This document shows positions 23,952 to 31,691 of a DNA stretch of 33,827 nt, one piece after another. Source of the stretch: Methanosarcina spelaei (GTDB lineage: Archaea; Halobacteriota; Methanosarcinia; Methanosarcinales; Methanosarcinaceae); assembly GCF_002287235.1 (NCBI RefSeq), contig NZ_LMVP01000323.1, forward strand, positions 1-33,827, written 5' to 3'. The notes beneath the pieces were generated by a model that saw only the letters and a list, made by a program, of their open reading frames with translations, did no database searches and had not been told where the DNA came from. Position numbers and translations under genes: made by a program. The first letter of the stretch is position 1. Each line of letters begins with the position of its first letter.

Positions 23952-24422
23952 TTATAGCAAATTTTCGGCTATATTTTCTGAAATTACGTGCTCGCAGTAA
24001 AGGCACCGTAGAATTACCCCTTCTTCTTCGGATTGGAGCACGGAAAACTTGGATTTTATAGGTTCACTGCTGTTAGAAATACAGTTTGGATTGATACAGC
24101 GTACAACGCCTTCAACATAAGAAGGAAGTACAACTTTGTTTTTCTGAACTACTTCAAAATCCCTTATAATATTGATAGTAGCTTTCGGAGATATAAGAGC
24201 AATCCTGTTAAGCTCTTCGACGCTAAGTTCCTTACCTTCAATCTTCACAACGTCTTTTATGCCTGCGGCACCAGGTGCATTCATAACAAAACTGATAGTA
24301 GCTCGAAAAGCATTGGAAATCCCAAGTATACGCAGAACATTCAAGGCCTGTCCAGCCTTTATATGGTCAATCACCGTTCCATTTTCAATTGCCTGGATTT
24401 TCAGGTCTCTTTTTTCCTTCAT
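23952..24422 (-). CDS. aspartate carbamoyltransferase regulatory chain
   Basis: The 156-residue product has the N-terminal allosteric domain (IENGTVIDHIKAGQALNVL, nucleotide effector binding) and the C-terminal zinc domain with Cys109, Cys114, Cys140 and Cys143, which docks onto the catalytic chain. The length is normal. It overlaps pyrB by 4 nt (ATGA), so the subunits are made together. In the holoenzyme it passes nucleotide feedback to the first step of pyrimidine synthesis. Confidence 0.97.
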   Translation of the reverse strand: MKEKRDLKIQAIENGTVIDHIKAGQALNVLRILGISNAFRATISFVMNAPGAAGIKDVVKIEGKELSVEELNRIALISPKATINIIRDFEVVQKNKVVLPSYVEGVVRCINPNCISNSSEPIKSKFSVLQSEEEGVILRCLYCEHVISENIAENLL

Positions 24423-25345
24423 TCAATCACTCCCGTAGCAAGAGCGAGAAGTGCCATCCGCGTGGGAACTCCATAAAAAGCCTGCTCGAAATAACATGCA
24501 TACGGCGTTGAATCTACTTCAGGGGAGATCTCGTTGACCCTTGGAAGAGGATGGAGAATCTTAAGGCTAGGATCTGCGTTTTTCAGCAGATCACCTGTGA
24601 CCCTCAACTTATTTTTGACCTTCTCATACTCTTCAGGATCAGGAAAACGTTCCCTTTGAACCCTTGTCATATAAAGAACTTCGACATCTCCAATTATGTT
24701 TTCCAGAGAATCAGTCTCTCTGATTCTGATATTATTCTTTTGAAGATCCCTGACAATTTCCAGGGGCATCCTGAGTTCAGGAGGTGAAACTAAAGTTATT
24801 TCAGCTCCGTATAGTGATAGGGCATGACATAGGGAATGGACTGTTCTTCCATACTTCAGATCTCCTGCCATAGCAATCTTCAGACCCTCTAGATGACTTT
24901 CCCTACGAATGGTATAAAGGTCAAGGAAAGTTTGTGTAGGGTGGTGTAAAGAGCCGTCACCACCATTGATTATAGGAACACTTGAAAATTCCGCAGCCAT
25001 TCGTGCTGACCCGTCAAGAGGATGACGCAACACTATAAGGTCTGCATAGTTGCTGATTACGCGAATAGTATCGGCAAGATTTTCTCCTTTCATTACCGAA
25101 CTCGCCTCCACTGAACCCAGGTTGAGAACCTGTCCCCCAAGTCTCTGCGTAGCAGCCTCAAAGGACAGCCTTGTCCTTGTGCTTGGTTCAAAAAAAAGAA
25201 GAGCTATTATTTTTCCATCCAGCAACCGAGACCTTTCTTCGCCTCTGGCTACAGGTTCAAGCTTTTCTGCCGTGTCTAGAACGTAATCGATTTCTTTCCG
25301 CGAAAAGTCTTTCATAGAGATGACGTTTCTGTTCTTAAATGACAT
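24419..25345 (-). CDS. aspartate carbamoyltransferase catalytic chain
   Basis: The 308-residue product makes N-carbamoyl-aspartate from carbamoyl phosphate and aspartate. The phosphate-binding S55-T-R-T-R is in FFEPSTRTRLSFE; KGENLADT carries the catalytic lysine contributed to the neighbouring subunit; HPTQTFLDLY, TRVQRERF and HPLPRVNEI are further signatures. The upstream TATA box lies 26-35 nt before the ATG with no Shine-Dalgarno site, so the mRNA may have almost no leader. It is the first gene of the pyrB-pyrI pair. Confidence 0.97.
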   Translation of the reverse strand: MSFKNRNVISMKDFSRKEIDYVLDTAEKLEPVARGEERSRLLDGKIIALLFFEPSTRTRLSFEAATQRLGGQVLNLGSVEASSVMKGENLADTIRVISNYADLIVLRHPLDGSARMAAEFSSVPIINGGDGSLHHPTQTFLDLYTIRRESHLEGLKIAMAGDLKYGRTVHSLCHALSLYGAEITLVSPPELRMPLEIVRDLQKNNIRIRETDSLENIIGDVEVLYMTRVQRERFPDPEEYEKVKNKLRVTGDLLKNADPSLKILHPLPRVNEISPEVDSTPYACYFEQAFYGVPTRMALLALATGVIE

Positions 25346-25370
25346 CTTGTTTTCATAAAGTGGTTCCCAG

Positions 25371-25380
25371 AGATATAACC
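25371..25380 (-). promoter_or_regulatory. TATA box of pyrB-pyrI
   Basis: GGTTATATCT on the minus strand, centred near 25375, predicts initiation near 25349, only about 4 nt before the pyrB ATG at 25345. The pyrB message is therefore probably leaderless or nearly so. Confidence 0.6.
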
Positions 25381-25414
25381 TTTGCTCCAGAAATTTCCAA
25401 AAGTATTGAAGGAA

Positions 25415-25474
25415 TTAAGTTCTGTCACTATACGTCACTTCCAGTTAAGTCCTGTCGCTGTATCTCAGTTATGG
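25415..25474. repeat. 30-bp imperfect direct repeat upstream of pyrB
   Basis: TTAAGT(T/C)CTGTC(A/G)CT(A/G)TA is repeated at 25415 and 25445, a period of 30 bp, with a similar TCA-containing remainder of each unit. It lies 70-130 nt upstream of the pyrB start, between pyrB and the DUF5788-like copy B, and could be a paired regulator site. Confidence 0.6.
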
Positions 25475-25478
25475 CACT

Positions 25479-25958
25479 TTACTTAGACACTTTTTTGATA
25501 AATTCGAGCCAGAGCTTTGCGTCTCTAATCCTCTGATTAGCAAACTGTTCCTGAAAGCGCTTTGTGTTTTGTTTGAAGGTTCCGCTCTCAATATCCTTCA
25601 GATCTGCTATTGCACGCAATAAGCCTGCAGTCTCATGATAGAGCTTTTTTGATTCTTCCGATGTAAGGGCCTTCCCTTCGAGATCTTTTTCGTCCTTCAT
25701 TTCCTTCGCTGAAAGAATTTCAATGTATTTCTCTATCCTGGATTTCTCAGCTTCACTGAGTTCATCTTTTTGAATCAATTCCCATACATAATTGTGCAGA
25801 GGGTAAGTTTCTCCCTCAAACTCAACATAATCCGGGATATATTGACCAACCCAGAAAAGGCGAGAATGCAGAGCCGAAAGTAACTGCCTGCGTTCCTCAT
25901 CTGTGATACAATTCCCAGAAGCGTTCTTCTCATATGTTCCAGGGTTATTTTCCATCAT
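25479..25958 (-). CDS. DUF5788-like protein, copy B
   Basis: The 159-residue product aligns with copy A along most of its length: EERRQLLSALHSRLFWVGQYIPDYVEFEG near the start and LTSEESKKLYHETAGLLRAI in the second half. Both are helical, charged and of the same size. The start is the first of two adjacent ATG codons (25958 or 25955) after a GGGGGGAG ribosome site, which is unusually strong for this window. It lies upstream of pyrB on the same strand with 133 nt between. Function is unknown. Confidence 0.75.
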   Translation of the reverse strand: MMENNPGTYEKNASGNCITDEERRQLLSALHSRLFWVGQYIPDYVEFEGETYPLHNYVWELIQKDELSEAEKSRIEKYIEILSAKEMKDEKDLEGKALTSEESKKLYHETAGLLRAIADLKDIESGTFKQNTKRFQEQFANQRIRDAKLWLEFIKKVSK

Positions 25959-26287
25959 CTCCCCCCATAAACATTATAACATTAATTGAATTCTTATGAC
26001 AACTGGTTAATATTTATTCTTTATCTATGAATGTCAGATATGAAACACCACCGTGAATACAAAAACAGTCAAATAAAAAGAAATATAGGTAATGAAAAAC
26101 TCACATACAAAAATTAGGTAATTCGAATCAAAATAAAAGAATAAATTGAAGAGAATTAAATTAAAAGGACCGATACAAAAACCGGAATTCCGAAAGAATA
26201 AATCCGGAGTGAAACAGGAATGAAAACAGACAGGAAAGAGCTGACAGAGAAATATTTGAGAATTTCAGCTTTGCCTATTTCCCACTT
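25959..26287. other. divergent intergenic region
   Basis: This space separates DUF5788-like copy B and the Hps-RraA gene. A minus-strand AATGTTATAATG lies close to copy B. For the plus strand a TATA-like TTAATATTTATT is near 26007-26018, implying a leader of some 260 nt for Hps-RraA. The stretch 26085-26240 is purine- and A-rich with no gene or clear hairpin. Confidence 0.4.
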
Positions 26288-26295
26288 GAGGTGAT
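26288..26295 (+). promoter_or_regulatory. Shine-Dalgarno site deciding an AUA start
   Basis: GAGGTGAT matches eight consecutive bases of the archaeal anti-Shine-Dalgarno (complement of the 16S 3' end). The GAGG core is 7 nt before the ATA codon at 26299 and 46 nt before the next conventional start (TTG 26338), so it selects 26299. Confidence 0.75.
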
Positions 26296-26298
26296 ACT

Positions 26299-27579
26299 AT
26301 AGTTCCCATAATTCAGGTTGCACTTGATCTTCTGGAATTGGACCGTGCTGTAGAGATTGCGAAAGAGGCAATAAAAGGGGGTGCGGACTGGATCGAAATT
26401 GGAACCCCTCTGATCAAAAGTGAGGGAATGGACGCAATCCGCACCATGAGGAAAGCTTTTCCAGATCGGACCATTCTGGCAGACATGAAAACTGTGGATA
26501 CAGGCGCTATAGAAGTAGAGATGGCAGCAAAAGCTGGAGCTGACGTCGTTATTGTGCTAGGAAGTGCAGATGATTCTACATTACTTGACGCACTCCGCTC
26601 AGCCCACAAATACGGAGTCAGGTTAATGGCAGATCTCATTTCTGCTCCCGATCCTGTAAAAAGAGTGATTGAACTTGAGGCTCTGGGTGTAGACTATGTT
26701 AATGTACACATAGGTATAGACCAGCAAATGCTGGGAAAAGACCCTATATCACTTCTCAGGGAAATTTCACAGAGAGTTAACGTACAGCTTGCAGTCGCTG
26801 GAGGGCTTGATGCAAGTAGTGCAGTACAGGCGGTCAAGGCTGGAGCAAAAGTTGTAATTGTCGGAGGAAATATCACCCATTCTGATAACGTAACCGAAGC
26901 CGCAAGAAAAATCCGGCAGAGTGTGGACTCCCCGGATGCTGTGGAAATCCGCAATGTCAGTACTGTAGACCAGGAGATTAGGGAAATTCTTAAGGAAGTA
27001 TCCACTTCAAACATTTCTGATGCCATGCACCGGAAAGGCGCAATGAAAGGAATTCACCCTCTGGTAAGAGGAAAAATGGTAGGAACTGCAGTTACCGTGC
27101 AAACTTTTCCCGGAGACTGGGCAAAGCCCGTGGAAGCAATTGATATTGCAAAAGAAGGAGATGTACTCGTTATTTATAACGAAAATAAGGATATTGCCTG
27201 CTGGGGAGGACTTGCAACCTGGAGTTCTTTAAACAAGGGAATTGCAGGCGTGGTAATAGAGGGTGCTGTAAGAGATATTGACGAAGTCGAAAACCTGGGA
27301 CTTCCGATTTACACGAGTAATACAGTACCTAACGCCGGAGATCCTAAAGGTTTTGGAGAAATCAATGCTGAGATTACCTGCGGCGGCCAGACCGTGAAGC
27401 CAGGAGATTATATAGTGGGAGATGAAAGTGGTGTTGTGGTAATTCCAGCAGAGAGGGCATACGAGCTGGCGAGAAGAGCAAAAGAGGTTTATAAAACCGA
27501 AAAAAGACTCTTCGATGAAATCAAGAGAGGCGGAACTCTGTCTGAGATTATGAATCTGAAGAAATGGGAAAAACATTGA
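26299..27579 (+). CDS. Hps-RraA fusion (3-hexulose-6-phosphate synthase-like)
   Basis: The product has 426 residues if started at ATA 26299. Residues 1-205 are an Hps/OMP-decarboxylase-superfamily barrel: strand 1 QVALD (6-10), the metal/catalytic DMKTVD (62-67) and the phosphate-binding AGGLD and VGGNI loops (about 166 and 188). Residues about 220-410 are an RraA-like domain with WGGLAT and [10 protein letters not shown]. Hps interconverts hexulose-6-phosphate with ribulose-5-phosphate and formaldehyde and serves pentose supply in archaea. The role of the RraA part (aldolase/decarboxylase-like) here is unknown. Strand 1, with its conserved Asp, lies upstream of any ATG, GTG or TTG, and only the ATA has a well-placed ribosome site. 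A mutated ATG or sequencing error is the alternative. Confidence 0.88.
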   Translation: MVPIIQVALDLLELDRAVEIAKEAIKGGADWIEIGTPLIKSEGMDAIRTMRKAFPDRTILADMKTVDTGAIEVEMAAKAGADVVIVLGSADDSTLLDALRSAHKYGVRLMADLISAPDPVKRVIELEALGVDYVNVHIGIDQQMLGKDPISLLREISQRVNVQLAVAGGLDASSAVQAVKAGAKVVIVGGNITHSDNVTEAARKIRQSVDSPDAVEIRNVSTVDQEIREILKEVSTSNISDAMHRKGAMKGIHPLVRGKMVGTAVTVQTFPGDWAKPVEAIDIAKEGDVLVIYNENKDIACWGGLATWSSLNKGIAGVVIEGAVRDIDEVENLGLPIYTSNTVPNAGDPKGFGEINAEITCGGQTVKPGDYIVGDESGVVVIPAERAYELARRAKEVYKTEKRLFDEIKRGGTLSEIMNLKKWEKH

Positions 27580-27689
27580 GTGATCCCATTTTCAGGAGTT
27601 CAGGATAAAAACAAGAAAACATAAGTGAGAATAAAAAACTAGTAAGAATAAAAATCGAAGAAAAACAACGAAGTTTGCAGGGAAGAGTT

Positions 27690-30374
27690 TTACTCGCCGT
27701 CTTCAGACTGAGAAAAACAAATCCTTGACAGAAGAAGAGCCTTGAAAAAATTCATTTCTTCTTCCTGGCAGTTCTCACCCAACCTTGCCCGAAGCAGGGA
27801 ATCCAGTTCAACTTCTAAGCTTTCCAGGGCAGATTTTATCTGCTTTTGTTTTTTGGGTGGTAAAAGTCCTCCAATACCCCTAATATTTCCAGAAAGAGTG
27901 AGCTGTTCAAGTTGCCTGAAAATACTTCTAATACTCATACCCTGGATGTCAGCAATCTCATCGATTCCAAATCCTTTCGTAAAAAGAGAGAAAGTTCTAT
28001 GTAGAGAATCCGTTTCAGAAGAAACGAAGATAGAAGAATCCGCGCTGGTGGTACTTACAGCTCCTAACTCAGATGACGCCTCCATCGAATCTATTTCCCT
28101 GAAGTCGTCTGCCGAAGAATTCCGCTCTGACCAATCCTGAATGCTCGTATCCAGATACCTGCTCTTTTTGGTCGATAAGTTGCAAACTTCTAAACTGTTG
28201 ATTTTATCAGGTTCGGGATCTTGCATTACAGCTCCGAACGTCTCGATCTCAGCTTTGGGATTTTCATCATTTAGAGCAATTTCTTTTGAGATTATTTCCT
28301 CTCGTTCAGGATCCTCACAGACAATCTTTAATTTTTCAGGTTTTTCAGCAGATTTTTCAGGATTTTTACAAGCAATCTTTAATTTTGTAGGTTTTTCAGC
28401 AGATTTTTCAGCAGGTACTAAATTGTAATCTCTGCAGTAGTTTTCGATTTCCTTGAGAAAAACGTCTCCGTATTTTTTTAATTTATGTTCTCCAACTCCT
28501 GTAATGGAACGAAACTCTTCAGAAGTGTGAGGAAATTTTGTAGCCATTTCCTTAAGGGAAGTGTCAGAGAAAATAATGTAAGGAGGAAGATTTTTCTGTA
28601 AAGCAATTCCCTTTCTTAGAGCTTTTAACCTTTCAAAAAGGATAGGATCAGGATCTTTTCCGGATATTATAGATTTTTTCGTCTCTGACGCTTTCAGAAT
28701 GTCAGAAGCAACTGAAAATTTTTCTGGAAAAGAATCTTCCTCAGGGAAACCCGGATCATCGGCTTTTTTGCCTTTTATATCTGTCACTGTAGATGGCACA
28801 AAACTTTCTTCAGACTCAGGAGCAAAACCTTCAGGGCAGACAAGCTCTATTTGTTCCAGCCCTTTCAGTATTTTTCTACTCATGGCATTAAGTTTCAATA
28901 CAGGATACTTTGTCCCACTTACATCCAGAAGACCGGTGTTTATCATTTCGGAAGCTAATGATCTCCATTGTTCTTTTGTGAACTCCAGACCACTGCCATG
29001 ACTTTTCAACCTTTCGTGATGATTTTGCCGGATTTTTTTATTTTTTGAGCCTGTGAGGACATCGATAACATAGTTTGTGCCAAAGCGCTGGTTCAGTTCC
29101 TGGACGCAGGCTATCAATTTTTTTGCAGCTTCAGTTCCGTCAAAGGTATCTTTCGGAGTAAGGCAGCAGTCACAGTTCCCACAGGGTTCTGAAAGCTCTT
29201 CACCAAAGTACTCCATCAAGGTCTGACGCCTGCATTTATTTCCCTCGCAATAAGCTACCATCTGTCTTAACTGCACTAGAGAAATATCCTTTTCCTTTTC
29301 GTTTGTCTTTTGTGAAATAAAGTACTCAATCTTGAAACGGTCCCCTCTACTGAAAAAAAGGATACATTCGCATGGGCTTCCATCCCTTCCTCCTCTACCG
29401 GTTTCCTGATAGTAGCTCTCAAGATTTCTGGGAAGGTCATAGTGGATTACAAAACGTACATTGGACTTATCAATTCCCATTCCAAAAGCAATTGTAGCTA
29501 CTATGATGTCCATGTCATCTTTAATGAACATCTCCTGATTTCGGTTTCTTTCGGTATCCGAAAGTCCTGCATGGTATGGAAGGGCCCTGAAACCTGCAAG
29601 GTTCAGTTTTTTTGTAAGAGCCTCGACACTGTTTCGGCTCTGGCAGTAGATGATACCAGCTTCACCTCTGTGCCTGCGCAGATAGTCAGTAATCTCGGAA
29701 AAAGTTTCCTTTTTCGGCCTGACTTCATAGTAAAGGTTTTTCCGGTCAAAACTGGCTACGTAAGGGCCTTTTTCCGGAGGAAGACGAAGATTGAGTTGTG
29801 ATACGATATCTTCTCGAACCCTTTCTGTGGCTGTTGCCGTAAGCGCAATAACTGGGATGTCAGGAAAACCTGTTTTAGGATCCCTCAAAAGTTTCAATTT
29901 CCTGTACTCAGGCCGGAAATCATGTCCCCACTCGGAAATGCAGTGTGCTTCATCAATTGCAAAGAGGCTGACCTTTCCTTTCTTTAAAAAGGCAAAGGTT
30001 CCTGGCATCATGAGTCTTTCCGGAGCTATGTAAAGGATTTTTAACCGATTTTCAAGAAAAGCTGTCTTCACATCTCGGTTTTCTCTGGCGCTCTGGGTAC
30101 TGTTCATGCAGGCTGCGGCAATACCGTTTGCTTCAAGCCCGTCAACCTGGTCTTTCATCAAGGAAATCAGTGGGGAAACAACAATTGTAACCCCTTCCAT
30201 GAGAAGGGCAGGCAGCTGGTAACATATCGATTTGCCCCCGCCGGTAGGCATGAGCACGAAAACATCTTTTCTTTCAAGAACATCCCTTATGATTTCCTCC
30301 TGCAACGGACGAAAGGAAGTGTATCCGAAATAATGGTGTAGAGCTGAGTACATTCTGGCAGACAGGGAAGGCAT
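27690..30374 (-). CDS. RecQ-family ATP-dependent DNA helicase with C-terminal extension
   Basis: The 894-residue product is much longer than a typical ~600-residue RecQ. In order: helicase domain with PTGGGKS (43-49), DEAH (141-144) and QETGRGGRDG (323-332); zinc-binding Cys376, 381, 398, 401 region; RQC winged helix (to about 510); HRDC domain (about 577-652); a low-complexity linker containing two 17-residue repeats (656-689); an acidic stretch; and a C-terminal helix-turn-helix-like domain (about 805-880, GFGIDEIADIQGMSIRSIF). RecQ unwinds DNA in recombination and fork repair. I use the ATG at 30374; a TTG at 30404 is the only upstream option, and an ATG at 30353 is possible. Confidence 0.92.
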   Translation of the reverse strand: MPSLSARMYSALHHYFGYTSFRPLQEEIIRDVLERKDVFVLMPTGGGKSICYQLPALLMEGVTIVVSPLISLMKDQVDGLEANGIAAACMNSTQSARENRDVKTAFLENRLKILYIAPERLMMPGTFAFLKKGKVSLFAIDEAHCISEWGHDFRPEYRKLKLLRDPKTGFPDIPVIALTATATERVREDIVSQLNLRLPPEKGPYVASFDRKNLYYEVRPKKETFSEITDYLRRHRGEAGIIYCQSRNSVEALTKKLNLAGFRALPYHAGLSDTERNRNQEMFIKDDMDIIVATIAFGMGIDKSNVRFVIHYDLPRNLESYYQETGRGGRDGSPCECILFFSRGDRFKIEYFISQKTNEKEKDISLVQLRQMVAYCEGNKCRRQTLMEYFGEELSEPCGNCDCCLTPKDTFDGTEAAKKLIACVQELNQRFGTNYVIDVLTGSKNKKIRQNHHERLKSHGSGLEFTKEQWRSLASEMINTGLLDVSGTKYPVLKLNAMSRKILKGLEQIELVCPEGFAPESEESFVPSTVTDIKGKKADDPGFPEEDSFPEKFSVASDILKASETKKSIISGKDPDPILFERLKALRKGIALQKNLPPYIIFSDTSLKEMATKFPHTSEEFRSITGVGEHKLKKYGDVFLKEIENYCRDYNLVPAEKSAEKPTKLKIACKNPEKSAEKPEKLKIVCEDPEREEIISKEIALNDENPKAEIETFGAVMQDPEPDKINSLEVCNLSTKKSRYLDTSIQDWSERNSSADDFREIDSMEASSELGAVSTTSADSSIFVSSETDSLHRTFSLFTKGFGIDEIADIQGMSIRSIFRQLEQLTLSGNIRGIGGLLPPKKQKQIKSALESLEVELDSLLRARLGENCQEEEMNFFKALLLSRICFSQSEDGE
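28308..28409 (-). repeat. two 51-bp in-frame repeats inside recQ
   Basis: Two tandem units of 51 bp encode EKSAEKPTKLKIACKNP and EKSAEKPEKLKIVCEDP. They are in frame, so the duplication lengthens the linker between the HRDC domain and the C-terminal domain by 17 residues without damage. Confidence 0.85.
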
Positions 30375-30898
30375 GGGCTCAAGCTCACGTTTACTCGCCC
30401 TCAAGAAGTCATACTCAGTGCTCGTTTTCGATCCCCCTGAACAGTAAAATTAATGTCATGCCAGAATATAAACCCCGGAAGATCCAGGAAAATCAAAGTA
30501 TGGACACGTTCTCGTGCACAGACATATCCTCAATGTTTCAATTTTTACAATAGACCTTTTTATGTTTATGAAAACTGTTCCTCTATGGTATAATTATTCT
30601 CATATAGTGAAGAGTTAGATATCAGTATAAAATGAGTCAGGCATGGAATCCTGACGTTGTGATGTTTTAAGTTCATTATATTTAAGTTGCAGGTGTGCGG
30701 GGTGAAAGTATTCGGATGTATTTAGCTGTAAGCTCTGGATACATATCAGAGATATCTTAAGATAGTAGAGTTCAAAAAAGGTTTTAGAAAGGAAAATTAC
30801 ATCGCCAACGTAGGGAAAAGTCGGAAAAGGATTGAAAAGTATCAATAAGCAAGTGGTTTACTGGTTTCTAGCGTCAACGTTATTAATGTTTGGTTTTG
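30375..30898. other. intergenic region with small hairpins
   Basis: No gene is supported. Small perfect hairpins are present: GTCAGG-N8-CCTGAC (30636-30655) and CTCTG-N9-CAGAG (about 30734-30752). A TATA-like CATATAGTG lies near 30601. The whole may be the 5' part of a structured RNA that includes the strong hairpin at 30909-30954, or the leader region of a lost gene. Confidence 0.35.
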
Positions 30899-30978
30899 AG
30901 GTAAAGGTAGGAAGATAGGAAGTGCGGCTACACCCAGGCACTTTTTGTCTTCCTCTTAAGATAACCTTTTTACCAACC
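30899..30978 (+). ncRNA. strong RNA hairpin, candidate structured RNA
   Basis: AGGAAGATAGGAAGTGC (30909-30925) pairs along all 17 positions with GCACTTTTTGTCTTCCT (30938-30954) across a 12-nt loop; 14 pairs are Watson-Crick and three are G-U. All three wobbles fit a plus-strand RNA (they would be C-A mismatches on the other strand). Outside it, GGTAAAGGT (30900-30908) can pair with the ACCTTTTTACC area at 30964-30974. This is more than a simple terminator. The function is unknown; a MITE-type DNA element is the alternative. Confidence 0.45.
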
Positions 30979-31043
30979 ATCTATGTTTTCCGCAGTTTTT
31001 CGTTCATTGTACGTTTTTCCTTATTCCAAAAATTTCTCTCGCT

Positions 31044-31178
31044 TCAGTCTACAAATTCCTTGTCTTTTACCATCCATTCCAGAGTGTCAGCTATTTTTTT
31101 CTGTGACTCTGCCAGACTTTCCAGGGACTTTGCAATGCTTTGAAGCGTGTCGATAAGCTCATAGTTCTCACTACCCAT
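31044..31178 (-). CDS. 44-residue coiled-coil small protein
   Basis: A short gene inside what looks like empty space. It begins MGSENYELIDTLQSIAKSLE and continues SLAESQKKIADTLEWMVKDK, a clear heptad pattern of leucine and isoleucine, with an acidic end. GGTGAT (31188-31183) is a good ribosome site, and a TATA box AATTATATACAAA (31243-31231) gives a leader of about 33 nt. An in-frame GTG at 31187 is an alternative start. The codon use and the promoter support a real gene. No family is recognised; such proteins are often partners of a larger complex. Confidence 0.65.
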   Translation of the reverse strand: MGSENYELIDTLQSIAKSLESLAESQKKIADTLEWMVKDKEFVD

Positions 31179-31383
31179 TCCTATCACCAATTCCTTTCCG
31201 AGATTTTAATAGGAATATTTTTTGAAAAGCTTTGTATATAATTCTAATTTTTAATTTTCTGGAAAGGGTAAACACAAGTTTCTGCATACGTAGAGTACTT
31301 ATTTTTCATTATCAAAAGCTTAGTTTCTCATTCAGTTTTCCATAAAGTTTTCAAGAAACGGATTTTTAGCTTCTTTTAAAATG

Positions 31384-31417
31384 ATCTTACCAGCCAGTAG
31401 TTACTGGGCAGTAAGAT
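31384..31417. promoter_or_regulatory. 34-bp two-stem palindrome
   Basis: ATCTTAC (31384-31390) pairs with GTAAGAT (31411-31417); inside, CCAGTA (31394-31399) pairs with TACTGG (31402-31407). Three-base internal loops (CAG and GCA) separate the stems. All 13 pairs are perfect. Its right arm overlaps a TATA-like AAGATATAAAA, so it could be a regulator site, or a terminator read from either side. Confidence 0.6.
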
Positions 31418-31618
31418 ATAAAAAAATTAAAACCGGGAATTAAAAATTGGTTTCCTTTTTATAGCTTCCAGATGGGGAAATTACGCTCAAAATTTCATTT
31501 TTTTGAGTAAAAACAAAATGTTTTCACTTATAGGATAACTTCTTTTATGATACCTTTAAATATCAAAAACCCCATGCACAAACTCATATATCACATTAAA
31601 ATAATCAGACTCAGATAA

Positions 31619-31627
31619 TTTATATAA
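31619..31627 (+). promoter_or_regulatory. TATA box of guaA
   Basis: TTTATATAA predicts a start near 31650 and a leader of about 42 nt ending in AGGAG (31680-31684), 7 nt before the ATG. Confidence 0.65.
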
Positions 31628-31691
31628 CGTTCACTGATCACGATCATTTTTTCAAAGGATTTCAATTTAGCATCATTTAAGGAGCATTTCA

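Larger units (their letters stand above)
31179..31691. other. divergent intergenic region
   Basis: It contains the leftward promoter of the small gene (31231-31243), the palindrome at 31384-31417, and the guaA promoter (TTTATATAA, 31619-31627) with an AGGAG ribosome site at 31680-31684. TATA-like AAGATATAAAA at 31413-31423 partly overlaps the palindrome and could start a further rightward transcript. No other gene is visible. Confidence 0.5.

Noticed and set aside
26338-27579. TTG at 26338 as the start of the Hps-RraA gene
   Set aside because: It would remove the first barrel strand with its conserved aspartate and ignore a near-perfect ribosome site 46 nt upstream.
28141-28428. Plus-strand frames inside recQ
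   Set aside because: They are antisense readings of the repeat-rich recQ linker and lack promoters or ribosome sites.
30615-30845. Minus-strand 76-codon frame downstream of the strong hairpin
   Set aside because: The sequence is low in charge pattern and crosses small RNA-like hairpins; no ribosome site is found.
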